Assembly (NCBI GenBank): GCA_006384855.1
Contig: VCJN01000365.1
Location: 1-64,000, forward strand
DNA from: Tetraselmis striata
Lineage: Eukaryota; Chlorophyta; Chlorodendrophyceae; Chlorodendrales; Chlorodendraceae
Reading direction: 5' to 3'
DNA: 64,000 nucleotides
Both the position numbers and the translations under genes were made by a program. Every line of letters begins with the position of its first letter. The first letter of the stretch is position 1. The notes under the pieces were generated by a model. It was given only the letters and a program-made list of their open reading frames with translations. It made no database searches and was not told the DNA's origin. Below, in pieces: positions 21,063-31,145 of the stretch.

Positions 21063-21665
21063 AGCGTGTTGCTGGGGTTTTGGCTGCATTGGAAGCCGTA
21101 TTCCCACCCATCCGGCACGGAATGTCCGGTTTTCACACATTTGTGTGTTAATATAGTGTGAATATTACGCGTCTTTTACGCCGGGTGGATGGGCATCCGG
21201 CGTCCGATGCACCCCAATTATTTGCAGCACGCTAGTCTTTGCACCGCCAGTGCACTCCGCAAGCCCCGCCTCCATCCGCGTGGGAACCGGTAGTAATAAG
21301 TGTTGTTGTGTGCGCGCATCGTGACAACATTACACGGTGGCAATTGCAATTAGCGGTGGATAATGTGAAGGCGTTTTCGAAATCGACAGAGAATGAGGCG
21401 GTGCTGGCGGAGTGCATTGGCGGTGCATAGAATAGCGTGTTGCTGGGGTTTTGGCTGCATCGGACGCCGTATTCCCACCCATCCGGCACGGAATGTCCGG
21501 TTTTCACACATTTGCGTGTGAATATATAGTGTGAATATTACGTAGGCGTCTTTTACGCCGGGTGGATGGTCATCCGGCGTCCGATGCACCCCCAATCTCA
21601 CCAACACGCTACTCTACGCACCCCCAATGCACTCCGCCAGCCCCGCCTCTTTCCGCGCAGGTCCT
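21063..21665 (+). repeat. 371-bp tandem satellite, right block
   Basis: Continues the unit interrupted at 16261 and adds one further full unit. TTTTACG landmarks at 21174 and 21551 are 377 bp apart because of small insertions. The array decays after about 21605. A GTTTCGGAGCAGT phrase just outside the left block (14841) is found inverted just outside this block (21703-21715). Confidence 0.93.
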
Positions 21666-21745
21666 ACGTTCCATTGTATGTATATACATACGGACATGTA
21701 CTGCTCCGAAACCAGCCCAAACTTAATGAGTGCACAAGTGTAAAT

Positions 21746-21890
21746 GGGGGGGGGGGGGGGGGGGGGGATGTGGCGGCGGGGCCATCCACTCACACATACC
21801 CCGGCGATGCATGACAGATATTACATGCCGTGGCGGGTCGGCGGGCCGACCCGGCGGGGGGTGGGGGGGGGGGGGGGGGGGGGGGGGGGG
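21746..21890 (+). repeat. Two long G homopolymers
   Basis: A G tract of about 22 at 21746-21767 and one of about 28 at 21863-21890 that is extended on its left by GGGGGGT. These are among the longest homopolymers in the window. Confidence 0.9.
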
Positions 21891-22018
21891 TCTATTCAAC
21901 TACACGTGCGACAGTGTCGTTTCGTGGAGCAGTATATGTGCCCGGCCTCATTTATACCGCCCCCTACCTGCGCTGCATGGTCCACCCCTACGAATTACTT
22001 AGCACAAACCGCCATTAC

Positions 22019-22330
22019 TTAATAGGAACCTAGCACGGCCAGGCTTATATGCCCGCTTTGCCGATCAACTTCTACGCACTTTCCGTCCCTCAACCGCCGG
22101 ACATGGGGGTTAAGCCGCCAGCCTCGGCAGTTGCTTAGCCAGACTTGGCATCCCGTACCGTGTCCATGGCTTCGCAGCTCTGCCGCCGGCACACGCCGAG
22201 TCCGGCGCTTGCTGCCGCGGGGTTGCGCACGCATGCACGCACGGTAATACGCCGCCGACGCCGCCACGCTTACTTCCACCACCTTCGCCAGCCGCAGCTT
22301 CGCACGCCGTTCCGCCGACATACGAAACGC
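22019..22330 (-). CDS. Doubtful minus-strand ORF
   Basis: On the minus strand the segment AERRAKLRLAKVVEVSVAAS leads to a basic region (RGSKRRTRRVPAAEL) and ends at TAG near 22019. A C tract at 22340-22356 lies directly upstream. It could be a transposon protein fragment; the plus-strand frames over it look less like protein. Nothing is recognised. Confidence 0.25.
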   Translation of the reverse strand, partial: AFRMSAERRAKLRLAKVVEVSVAASAAYYRACMRAQPRGSKRRTRRVPAAELRSHGHGTGCQVWLSNCRGWRLNPHVRRLRDGKCVEVDRQSGHISLAVLGSY

Positions 22331-22621
22331 ACGAATTCCACCCCCCCCCCCCCCCGTCCCCGCGTCATGTATAATATATTCGAGGCGACTATGCGGGGCG
22401 CAGCACACGCCGCGGCGTGGGTCGGCGGAGCGGCGGGCGGCGGGCGGCGGGAGCCCTAATGGCTGGGCAGTATCCACACCCACACCGGCACCGCCGCTCA
22501 CCTCCGACGCGGATGAACCGCCTCACAAAGGAAACATGCCGGTTGGTGGTAAGCGCAGCAGGCGTGGGGTGCCGGCGCCGGTACCTGTGCGACGGAGCTG
22601 TCGCGTCAGGAACCGCACCGC

Positions 22622-23278
22622 ATGTGGAGCAACACATGGCGGTGCCGGCCCCACCTATGTCTAGGGCCACCTCCTCACAACACCCCGCCACGACGGCCTC
22701 GGCCACCGCCGACGCCGCCGTTGCGGGGGGGGGGGGGGGGGACGCCCTGCCAGGCGACGATGATGCGCTTGATGCGCCGCGTAAGAAGGCGGAGGAGGCC
22801 GTGCGTGGTCGAGGCGACTGATAGGGCTGAGGGGGTTGTCGAGGCGAGCGAGGCTGCGCTCGCGCAACCCGCCCCGCAGCCACCTGCGGGACATGCCGAC
22901 TTGCTCGTCGCCATGTTGACCGGAGCACTACGAGCAGTGGCGGGAGACGTCCACATGCACTATCATGTGCGTGGCCTGGCCGGACGCCCGTCATGCGTGT
23001 ATTGCGGCCAACGGACGGACTGGGAGTGTTGCTGCGACGGTACCCCGGCTTTGTGCGGCCCCAAGTACCCATGCATGGCGACCCATCAGCGGGCAGTCCC
23101 CTGCCCGACCACGGCCGCGGTGAGGGCGGAGTTCCGCCATGTCAGGGACGCGTTCCACGACGCGACTCGCGCCGCCGTGTGTGAGGCTTCCGAGAAGGCA
23201 CACGCGGCTGGTAGGGTGCGCATGGTGAGGCGGCGGACGGCCCATGAGATGAAGGAGAGCGAGACATGCCGTCAGTGA
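22622..23278 (+). CDS. Cys-rich C-terminal region, possibly of a piggyBac-like transposase
   Basis: After a G16 tract (22726-22741) the frame reads an Ala/Arg-rich helix and then RPSCVYCGQRTDWECCCDG, followed by CGPKYPCMATH and a helical tail ending ESETCRQ. A C-x2-C ... C-x-C ... C-x5-C-x3-H pattern near the C-terminus is what piggyBac-family transposases carry, and the element at 47108-49649 has a comparable one. The catalytic part is not visible upstream, so this may be a truncated copy. Another zinc-binding protein type is possible. Confidence 0.4.
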   Translation: MWSNTWRCRPHLCLGPPPHNTPPRRPRPPPTPPLRGGGGGTPCQATMMRLMRRVRRRRRPCVVEATDRAEGVVEASEAALAQPAPQPPAGHADLLVAMLTGALRAVAGDVHMHYHVRGLAGRPSCVYCGQRTDWECCCDGTPALCGPKYPCMATHQRAVPCPTTAAVRAEFRHVRDAFHDATRAAVCEASEKAHAAGRVRMVRRRTAHEMKESETCRQ

Positions 23279-23441
23279 GGTCGGGCGCAATGTCATTGGG
23301 TGGGGCTCACGGGCGTGTAACACTTGCACTTTGCGCGTACTGCTGGGTTACATCCAGGCGGCGTCACACTATGCAACCGGAAAGGCTGCGTTGCTATTGC
23401 AAACGATGCTAAGCCTCACTCGGTAGCAACCGCTGCCCCGC

Positions 23442-25472
23442 CTATCCCACAGCCGCTGCCCCCCCCCCCCCCCCCCGCCCCACCCCCGCCTTCGCGCACC
23501 GTCCTGCGACCTCGCGTGGATCCCCGCCACCAGCAGCTCCCCGGCGTCGACGCCCAAGTCGGCAGCCTTCGCGGAGGACATGTCGGCATGTCTTGCGGAT
23601 GCCCGGACCATCTAGTAGGATAAGGGCCTCCTCCCCGCCGGAACCACCGCCGCCGCCCGGCACTCTCCACACGTCCAAGCCCACGGCAGTGTGGGCTCGT
23701 TCCGGCGTCCACACCGTACACAATGCAGCCCAAATGGGCCGCGCGCTGGCAAGGCTGTCGTCCGAGTCAGCCCCTGGCGGGAGCGGTGGCGTGGCAAGGT
23801 AGATGTGTTGAGCTCGCGCGACCATGGTGGTGTACTTGGCGTCTTCGCGCTCCGCCAGCAGGTTTCTTGGCAGCTCCTCCTCGCTCTCCAGCTCCTCGGT
23901 GGTGTAGGGGGGTGGGTCGGCGTCGGGGACTTGCTTCAACATCTTGTACACAAAGAAGGAGTTGTCTCTCGACGTCTCCCCGTCTCCCCCCCCCCCCCCC
24001 CCCCCCGGTGAAGCCGGGGCTTGTCACCGTTGCAAAGCGACGCCGCCTTGTAGGCCAGGAGCCCCCCCAGCGCCACCGCTGGGGGTCCAGCCCGGCAGGA
24101 CCGCACCCCACCCCGCGAGTATGGGTGCATACGAGTGCGAGCCCTGCACCGTACGTCGGACGTCGTCCAGCAGCTTCTCCAAATGGTCCTTGAAGTCCAC
24201 CGCTTCCTCCCACGCAGCGGATGCGCTCCCAACCAACCGGATGGGCGTCTCCACGGCGCCGGGGCCAGCGTCCTCTGAGGCCATGTACCCCTGTGTGTGT
24301 GGGTGGGTAGCTGTGAGTGCGAGTGTGAGTGTGTGTGGGGGTGGGGGTGGGTGGGTATGGGTGCACGTGGCGGAGGAGGAAGCAAGAGGGGGGGGGGGGG
24401 CTTCTTGTTGGGGTTGGGTTCCCTGAAGAGGCGATGCGCCTTCATGCGGTTGATCTGCTGCGCGAAAAGGTCATCGCCTTCCGGGACGGTTACCAAGCGA
24501 GCCTCCCCGCCCGCATCCACAGGGGGGTGCTCCTGGGCAGTCGCCATAGCCTGCACAACCTGCCACGCCGACCGGGCGGGTGCTTGTGATTCCATACAAC
24601 CGCAGGTGAGTGGTGCCACCAGCACACATGCCGGGCCCACTCACCTCTGAACGCAGAAGGTCCACAATGTCACCGTCCTCGAAAACGGCGCGCCACTGGG
24701 TCGCCCCGCCGTAGTCCTCCAACACACACTCGGTAACGACGCCGGTTATCACGCCGTAGTGCCATACTCCCCGGAACTTCTTGGCGATGACCTTCATGTA
24801 GAAGTCACCGGGATCGCCTTCCCTTATCACGCCCTCATCGGCGGCTTCCACGCCCGCCGGCGGCCACGTAGGCGAGTCGATGTCCATACCGTCTTCGCCA
24901 ACGGGGTCCTCCCCCACGCCCATCACATCGTCCACCTTCGAGCCGCCGTCGTCCGAGACCGGCGCCGGTGGGCCGTTTCCGACGGCTGCAGCTACTCGTG
25001 CTGCCGCCCCTGCCGCTGCTGCTGCTGATGCTACCGCCCCTGATGCTGCTGCTTGTACTAAGGCGGCCTTGCGGAGCAACTTAGCCGCACGCTTCAACGA
25101 GTGGCTACAGTTCGGGAATTTAAGGAAGTGCCGCTCTCGCGCCGTCCTTTCACTACTGCCCGTCACGATGCCCTGGCAGTGCTTGCATGTGTACACGCCA
25201 TCCTTCGACACACTCGATATCCATCCCTCTCCCGGCATGCCTGCTGCCGCGCGCGTGCGCGCCGGGGGGGGGGGGGGGGTGTTGAGAGTTGGGGTGGATG
25301 TAGCCCACCACCGGCAGGGAGCACAGATGCTAGTGCGCGGCTGTCCGCGCTTGGTTAAGCTGTGAGCGGCGGTGACCGTGAGGCGACCCCGTACTTCATG
25401 CGCGTGCTGGGGCGTTACACAATCATCACCAGTTAGGGCGGCTGCATTAAAACGCGCACCTACGAACACCAC
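23442..25472 (-). CDS. BED-like zinc finger protein with an EDGD module, probably TE-encoded
   Basis: Read leftwards, a likely start is MPGEGWISSVSKDGVYTCKH near 25240. CKHC ... RERHFLKFPNC is a BED-like finger pattern (C-x2-C, then His and a final Cys/His). An Ala-rich helix, an acidic linker (SDDGGSKVDD...DIDSPT) and a compact module follow. The module is KKFRGVWHYGVITGVV then WRAVFEDGDIVDLL, resembling Tudor/PTM-like chromatin modules. Probable later exons lie at 24284-24024 (DFKDHLEKLLDDVRRTVQ) and 23951-23600 (MLKQVPDADPPPYTTEELES), with a G/C tract at 23988-24006 between. BED fingers are common in hAT and other transposases; no catalytic residues are recognised here. Confidence 0.45.
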
Positions 25473-25553
25473 CTACCGCCTACCACCTACCGTACCACCT
25501 ACATCCGCCCACACCTCCGCCCGTCGTGCCGCACATCGCCGCACACATCGGTG

Positions 25554-25963
25554 TCAGCGATGTGCAGCGATGTGCAGCGATGTGCAGCGAGTACATACGT
25601 GCAGCCGCCTGTACTTAGCCGGGTGCTCCGCGTCGGCGCGCGACACGCGAGCCCGCGTGCGCATATCAATTTGATGAAATTATCGAAACGAGAAATTCAG
25701 ATAGTACTTTACAGGTCGCGCGAGATAGTCGTCGCTACTCGGTATGAAATCTCACAGCAGCGATGTGCAGCGATGTGTAGCGATGTGCGGCGATGTGCAG
25801 CGAGTACGTGCAGGTGCCTGTACTAAGCCCGGGTGCTCCGCGTGGGCGCGCGACACGCGAGCCCGCGTGCGCATATCAATTTGATGAAATTATCGAAACG
25901 AGAAATTCATATAGTAATTCACAGGTCGCGCGCGATAGTCGTCGCTACTCGGTATGAAATCCA
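25554..25963 (+). repeat. Tandem duplication of ~210 bp with GATGTGCAGC minisatellite
   Basis: Two copies (about 25554-25752 and 25756-25963), each starting with three or four GATGTGCAGC units and continuing through GCATATCAATTTGATGAAAT to GCTACTCGGTATGAAATC. GGGTGCTCCGCG occurs at 25620 and 25830. The copies differ by a few bases. Confidence 0.93.
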
Positions 25964-26159
25964 CGTCCCTCGTCCGTCCCGTATCGTCCCCGTATGTCGT
26001 CGTTCGTCACCAGTAGGGCACATTTACGTCACATCTTAATCTCACAGTGGGGACGCTTCGGCTGCCTAAGCTTGCCTGCTGAGCTCTGGATGGGATAGGC
26101 CTGACTTGGGTTGGGACATCAGTAGTGGGGCGCAGGAAGGAGGAGTGGCTTATGCACAC

Positions 26160-26312
26160 AGGAGGAAGGCCGTTAGCTTGAGCCGTAATTACAACTACTG
26201 TTCCCTACCATATGGTCAGAGATAGCAGGTCCTCAAAACAACTCAGTCTGGGCCAATGGAAGCAGCAGACTAGCAGTTGTAATCAATTTCAATTTAAATT
26301 TAAATTTCTTAA
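26160..26312 (+). mobile_element. LINE 3' tail fragment
   Basis: The phrase GCAGGTCCTCAAAACAACTC ... GTTGTAATCAATTTCAATTT matches the 3' end of the LINE relic at 33510-33610 and ends in the same CAATTT/AAATTT hexamer tail. Only about 100 bases can be aligned by eye, so this is a heavily truncated old copy of that family. Confidence 0.7.
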
Positions 26313-26579
26313 TAATATCCCTTTAAGAGTCAGTAAATGAGAAGTGTGGGATTCTACGAGTTATGACCCGTGGTACTAAGAGCGCGGTCAACGGTCAATG
26401 TAGTACTGGTCAACGGGGTCGGGGGGCTGTGGCCCCTAGTGGGGTCTAAATTTGGCCAAGCGTTTATACATGCATTTCTCACTACAAATTAACATGAACT
26501 CTGCGATGTCTATAAGCATCAATAGTGATGCTACTATCTACACTCAATTGCGTGCTAATGTTTTGGCAGAAATCTAAAT
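26313..26579. other. Spacer without a gene
   Basis: AT-richer than its neighbours, with stops in all frames. No repeat or RNA is recognised. Confidence 0.6.
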
Positions 26580-26846
26580 TTACTTTGCACCATCATCCTC
26601 CACAACTGCTATATCCTCATCCTCATTGTCCAAGAGGTCATGCAAGCTAGCTGCCAAATTATTTCTCTTTATTACCGTTTGCCATTTGCTAACAAATGCA
26701 TCATGGAGTTCGCGCACTGCTGCAGCGTGATGGGCCACAGCACCACTAGCTGCTTTGGCCCACTGAGCAGCGTGGGCACTCTTAGAGCTGGCATGAGCAT
26801 GCGCCTCCTGTGCTGAGCGCTGTGCCGCGAGCAAAGCGGATAACAC
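26580..26846 (-). CDS. Helical C-terminal exon of an unrecognised protein
   Basis: 88 codons on the minus strand: an Ala/His-rich helix, then RELHDAFVSKWQTVIKRNNL and an acidic end (NEDEDIAVVEDDGAK) before TAA. This layout is like the C-terminal helix of the Myb/SANT-like or NAM-associated proteins that accompany some transposons, but the match is only in style. Upstream minus-strand frames to 27100 do not clearly continue it. Confidence 0.35.
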   Translation of the reverse strand: MLSALLAAQRSAQEAHAHASSKSAHAAQWAKAASGAVAHHAAAVRELHDAFVSKWQTVIKRNNLAASLHDLLDNEDEDIAVVEDDGAK

Positions 26847-28496
26847 CTCTTCTGCCTCAGCTTTCGCGCTCGATAAGTCTTACTGCATAGTAAACATCTT
26901 GCCTTCCATGACTGTGACCATATTCTGCTTGCAGGGTCCACTAGAAGGTCTCTCGGTATGATGATTGGACCACTGTCTGCGCAGGTGCGCGTTGCAGACG
27001 TAGCCCACAACGTCCTCTCCAGCCGTTCGATATGCAGCATGCAGACACGCAGCACGTGAACGTTTTTAAAATACGTATATTCATTGGTATTATTCGTAGC
27101 ATACATACATTTGCACTCTTATCCAACCAAAAAGGGCATGCACGTACGTACCATATCATGCCCGACTGTCAGCACAGGGGGCTGCTCAACCGAGTAGGTG
27201 CTGCTCTTAATCCCACCAACGCGGATCTTGAACGTTCTCAAGCCATGGCTTGGCCCCACCCAAACAAGCCGCAACGTCGTCTTGGCGACGGTCTTCCCGT
27301 GCGTGCAGTTGCAGATGCAGCAGCTCCAACTCATCCCTCCTTCTGCCGTACACACACTGCATATGGGATGGGAGCAGAGGGCCAGACCGCCAGACTGAGC
27401 CCTAAAGCAGCAGGGTGCGGGGCCGACTGTGCCCGGGGTAGAAGCACGGGGCCGTTATGTAGCGCCCGCAGCACATAGATACGCGCGTCTACATACGGTA
27501 CACCACGCGCTTGCACACCGCCCGTCGCTCATGCGGCCGCAAGCCAAGCAATGCAAGTCAGGTTCGGGCTGGGACGGGTACTCGTCACTCGCAGAGGCTC
27601 GGAGGGGCGGAGAGGGCGCCGCAGACGTACCTCTTGGGCGCGAGAACGCACACGCAGCGGCGGTAGCGGCCACGGAAGGGCGGAACGGGCCGTGGGATAG
27701 CCCGATTTGGAAGTCCACCCCCACTAGCAACCACTAGATAAGGGTTGGGTCTCCGGCAAGGGCGTACTTTGAGCAATTCGGGGGCGGCGAATCGCGATGT
27801 GCTATCATGCTGGACCATGCCCGGCGGGAACAGCTCGGTCAAGCGGTGCTATCGGGTGATGCGCGGCGGCTCCTGGACGGGGCGGCCAAGCCGCGTCTGC
27901 GCCCTCGAAATACTATACGTAAAGTACAGTTGCGCGGTATCCGGTACCGGGTACGTTTTTCTCATCCCCGGTCTTTGAGTCCCACACCGATTACAAACTC
28001 TTAAGTTTAGTGGCCCAAATTCGACACCGGTGCGACCTGCTTTTCACATAGTTCTGGAATCCGGAGCGGCGTAATATGAAATGCACCGGGTCGACCCGCG
28101 TGGAATTCCGTCGACAAGTATTAGGTAATGTCACGATATCTCAACGAAACCGTCAGCGGGGATGCCTGTCTGCTTGCCCGACTCCGGGACACGTACAGGT
28201 ATCCTCATTTTTATCATTTTTATCATTTTTGGTCTCACGCGAAGCAAAGCAGCTGTAGAATTTGCCTGCCCTCGTTTACCCGTAATCGTACGATGTCAGT
28301 ACGGTGGCGACGCACCTAGAAAGACATGGTTAAAGACTTTTGGGGGTCGGTAGTTGCACTTGCTCATATTTCGTCGTTCATGCGTGGTGATATCGTATTG
28401 AGACGAGCAAGAAAAGCGACCACCACTCATACATCGCGGTTTCGGCACCCGTAGTCCGTTTTTGATATACGAGTAATCCTTACAGATAAACGATGA
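26847..28496. other. Stretch without a supportable gene
   Basis: Several overlapping frames exist (for example 27807-28004, rich in Arg) but none has a domain, splice series or conservation within the window. 28200-28235 holds a small (TTTTATCATT)n direct repeat. Nothing else is seen. Confidence 0.55.
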
Positions 28497-28499
28497 TTA

Positions 28500-28532
28500 G
28501 GCCATTCCGACAATGTGACCTGGTTTAGGTCA
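28500..28532 (+). repeat. Left TIR of element 28500-31142
   Basis: Matches the reverse complement of 31110-31142 at 29 of 33 positions. Confidence 0.92.
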
Positions 28533-28924
28533 GTATTATTATCCGTGAAAACTGTAGGGGGGGGGGGGGGGTAAGGGGTTGTTTTGTAAATTGCGAAATT
28601 TTTGCAATTAGTACTTTAAGCAGTATACAGCCTTCCAGCGCCCCCTGTGCTACTCCCGTTAGTCCTTATCCTGCGCCGCCGCCGTTAGTTGTTGCTACCG
28701 TGCTCGCCCGCATGTTACCTTCCAGCTACATGTTACCTACTGACGACCGCTCCTCATCTCACTCCCAGCGCCCGCCAGCAACCTATGTTGGCCGTCAACT
28801 CTCACATACTAGCGCATGCGCCACCATGGCGTCGTTGTCAGGATCAGTTCCTATGCACAGGCTCCGTGCCCTTGCCAGGGGATCCCCCCTATCGCGACAC
28901 CTTTGTTTGTGATGATGCCTTGAC

Positions 28925-29399
28925 ATGCGAGTCCATGATGGAGTGGGAGTATACTACACCAACCAGAAGAAGTCGGTGGCGTGGTTCAACCCGGACTTGT
29001 GCGTGCACTGTGCTGACCAACTTGGAGTCAGACGGCGCCACAAATAGCTGAAGGACGTCTATCACGTAGTGCTACCCATTCGCGAGGCAGGTACAGCCTG
29101 CCCTTTTCGTTGTTGCAAGCCGCACATGTATTGTGTTTCACTGACAAATGTTTTCTTACATCGCGCATGCATGCGAGCTCAAGGCAGATGGGCTGAAGCA
29201 CATGGTACGCAAGCTCAAGTCCAACGGCCAGCAAAAGCTCAAGAACTTGGACAAGCACCAGGCCATGCAAGAACTCGAGCGCATGCGAGGCGGGCCCCCA
29301 CAACAGAGAGCGACAGCCCCGACGGCGTCGGCGTCAGCGTCGGCGGCATCGGCCGCCACCGCGGCCGCGGCTGCGGAGTCGGCCACTGGAGGCGCTTAG
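28925..29399 (+). pseudogene. Short coding relics inside the second Harbinger-like element
   Basis: One frame (28925-29047) reads MRVHDGVGVYYTNQKKSVAW and then FNPDLCVHCADQLGVRRRHK before a stop. About 100 bp later another (29148-29399) reads ELKADGLKHMVRKLKSNGQQ and continues as a helix, ending in an Ala/Thr/Ser-rich tail at TAG. They may be consecutive exons of one small gene carried by the element. The C-x2-C in the first part may bind metal. I do not recognise either part. Confidence 0.4.
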
Positions 29400-29814
29400 T
29401 ACTATTGTATCGTTGGCCAATGCCAGCCGTAGACATCGTAGCACATGTAAAGGGAAGAGACGTGGGTGGAGACCATGCACACAGCTGGTGCAAACCAGTG
29501 TGTACAATTTTCACACAAGGCTGCCCTGTGCTGCACTTTTAACATTTTCATGAATATAACCATCATTGCCTGGCTATTGCATTGCACACACATACATATA
29601 TATGCATCTTTATCATATTGTGGTCTCTCAATCTCCGTGCCACCGCCGCCGCGCTACCGGATTCACTTGCTAATGCGGTTTCTGGAAAGAACGGCCCGGA
29701 TTTACTAGCGACCTACTGTACATGTAAGAGTAGTAGGCATGTCTTGATGTCCTGCCGCCGGGCTGCTGTTGCTCCAAAACCAAGTATAGCACTGAATTTG
29801 CACGGCAACGCCAA

Positions 29815-30540
29815 GACCCTGCCCAATATGGTGGCTATTCCAGCTCAAATCATGATGGCATAGTGGACTTTGTAAAGCCATTACACGGTATGATTTGCAG
29901 CTCGAAACGTGGCGATTGCTATCCGAGTATATATTTGCTGCCGCTTCGTAGCGTACACCGCAGTGTTTACCGCGCAATACGGCAATGCATGCATACCACC
30001 AACCCTAAAGTGCGCAGAATCTGTTCTCGCGCTGGGGATCGCTAGACTATATATATGTCTACATACCAGCACATACAACCAGCTTGGGGGGGGGGGGGGG
30101 GGGGGGGGAGCTAGGGCCCTCACACACGGAATGCTCGCCGGGAACAACGCAGCTCCAAATAATGCTCCGAAACCAGTGCTGAAACCGTCGCCGCAACGCC
30201 TGGATGCTGCCCAATATGGTGGCTATATTCCAGCTCAATTCATGGTAGCATAGTGAACTATATATAGCTAACATGGTTTGCAGCTCGAAACGTGGCGATT
30301 GCTGTCCGAGTATGTACTTGATGCCGCTTCGTAGCGTACACCGCAGTGTTTACCGCACAATACGGCTATGCATGTATACCACCAACCCTAAGGTGCGCCG
30401 AATCTGTTCTCGCGTTGGGGATCGCTAGACTATATATATGACTACATATCAGCACATACACACAATTTGGTGTGTGGGGGGGGGGGGGGGGGGAGGGGCT
30501 AGGGCCCGCACACACGGAATGCTCGCCGGGCACGACACAT
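29815..30540 (+). repeat. Tandem duplication, 387-bp period
   Basis: GCCCAATATGGTGGCT recurs at 29821 and 30208. GCAGCTCGAAACGTGGCGAT and the CTAGACTATATATATG phrase recur at the same spacing, each copy ending in a long G tract (30087-30109; 30476-30493). A partial third unit follows to about 30790. Confidence 0.93.
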
Positions 30541-31109
30541 GTCCAAATACTGCTCCGAGACCAGTGTAGAAACCGTCGCCGCAGAGCACCGCACGGCCGC
30601 TGCGTCGCCGGACATCACCCAGTGGGTATGCTGTCGGCATATGCAAAGGGCTGGCGGGGCAACAACGCGGTGGCAGCAGGCGGCGATGCGTGTTGCACGC
30701 TGAATTTGCTGCGAAATCAAGAATTCAATACATGGAATGATGGAACCGCCACCGCAGCGCACCGCACGACCGCTCATCCGTTGCCGGGACGACTCTCAAA
30801 TAGTAAGTATTCAAAAACAGCACTACAACAGCCGCACCAAGCCCGTAGCACCGCCAGGTGCCCTCTGCTGGGTCGCTGGGGCATTATATACTCAACGCTT
30901 GTTCTCTCAAATTTTCCCACCCCTCCGCATGTTAGTGGCTTACCATAGGCAGTTGGGGTGGGGAAGAGGCATGGTGCATCGCGTTGTTGTTGGAAGTGCA
31001 TGCCACATGTCAAAATGAATTACATAGTGTGCCGCAGTACATAAATTACTAGAAAATTCTTACAAACAAACCGGAGGGGGGGGGGGGGGCTCAAAATGGA
31101 GGGGGCATG

Positions 31110-31142
31110 TGACCTAAACCAGGTCATTTTGTCAGAATGGCA
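31110..31142 (-). repeat. Right TIR of element 28500-31142
   Basis: Inverted partner of 28500-28532, followed by TTA. Confidence 0.92.
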
Positions 31143-31145
31143 TTA

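Larger units (their letters stand above)
28500..31142. mobile_element. Second PIF/Harbinger-like DNA transposon, 2643 bp, TSD TTA
   Basis: The inverted repeats 28500-28532 and 31110-31142 start GGCCATTCCGACAATGTGAC and match at 29 of 33 bases. TTA lies outside both ends (28497-28499; 31143-31145), the TWA duplication of PIF/Harbinger elements. A G tract lies inside each end (28557-28571; 31077-31089), then a TTAGTACTTTAAGCAGTA-like phrase also seen in the element at 1905-3874. The two therefore look like sister families with different TIR sequences. The interior has short coding relics (28925-29399) and a 387-bp tandem duplication. No DDE domain is recognised, so it is probably non-autonomous. 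Confidence 0.82.
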
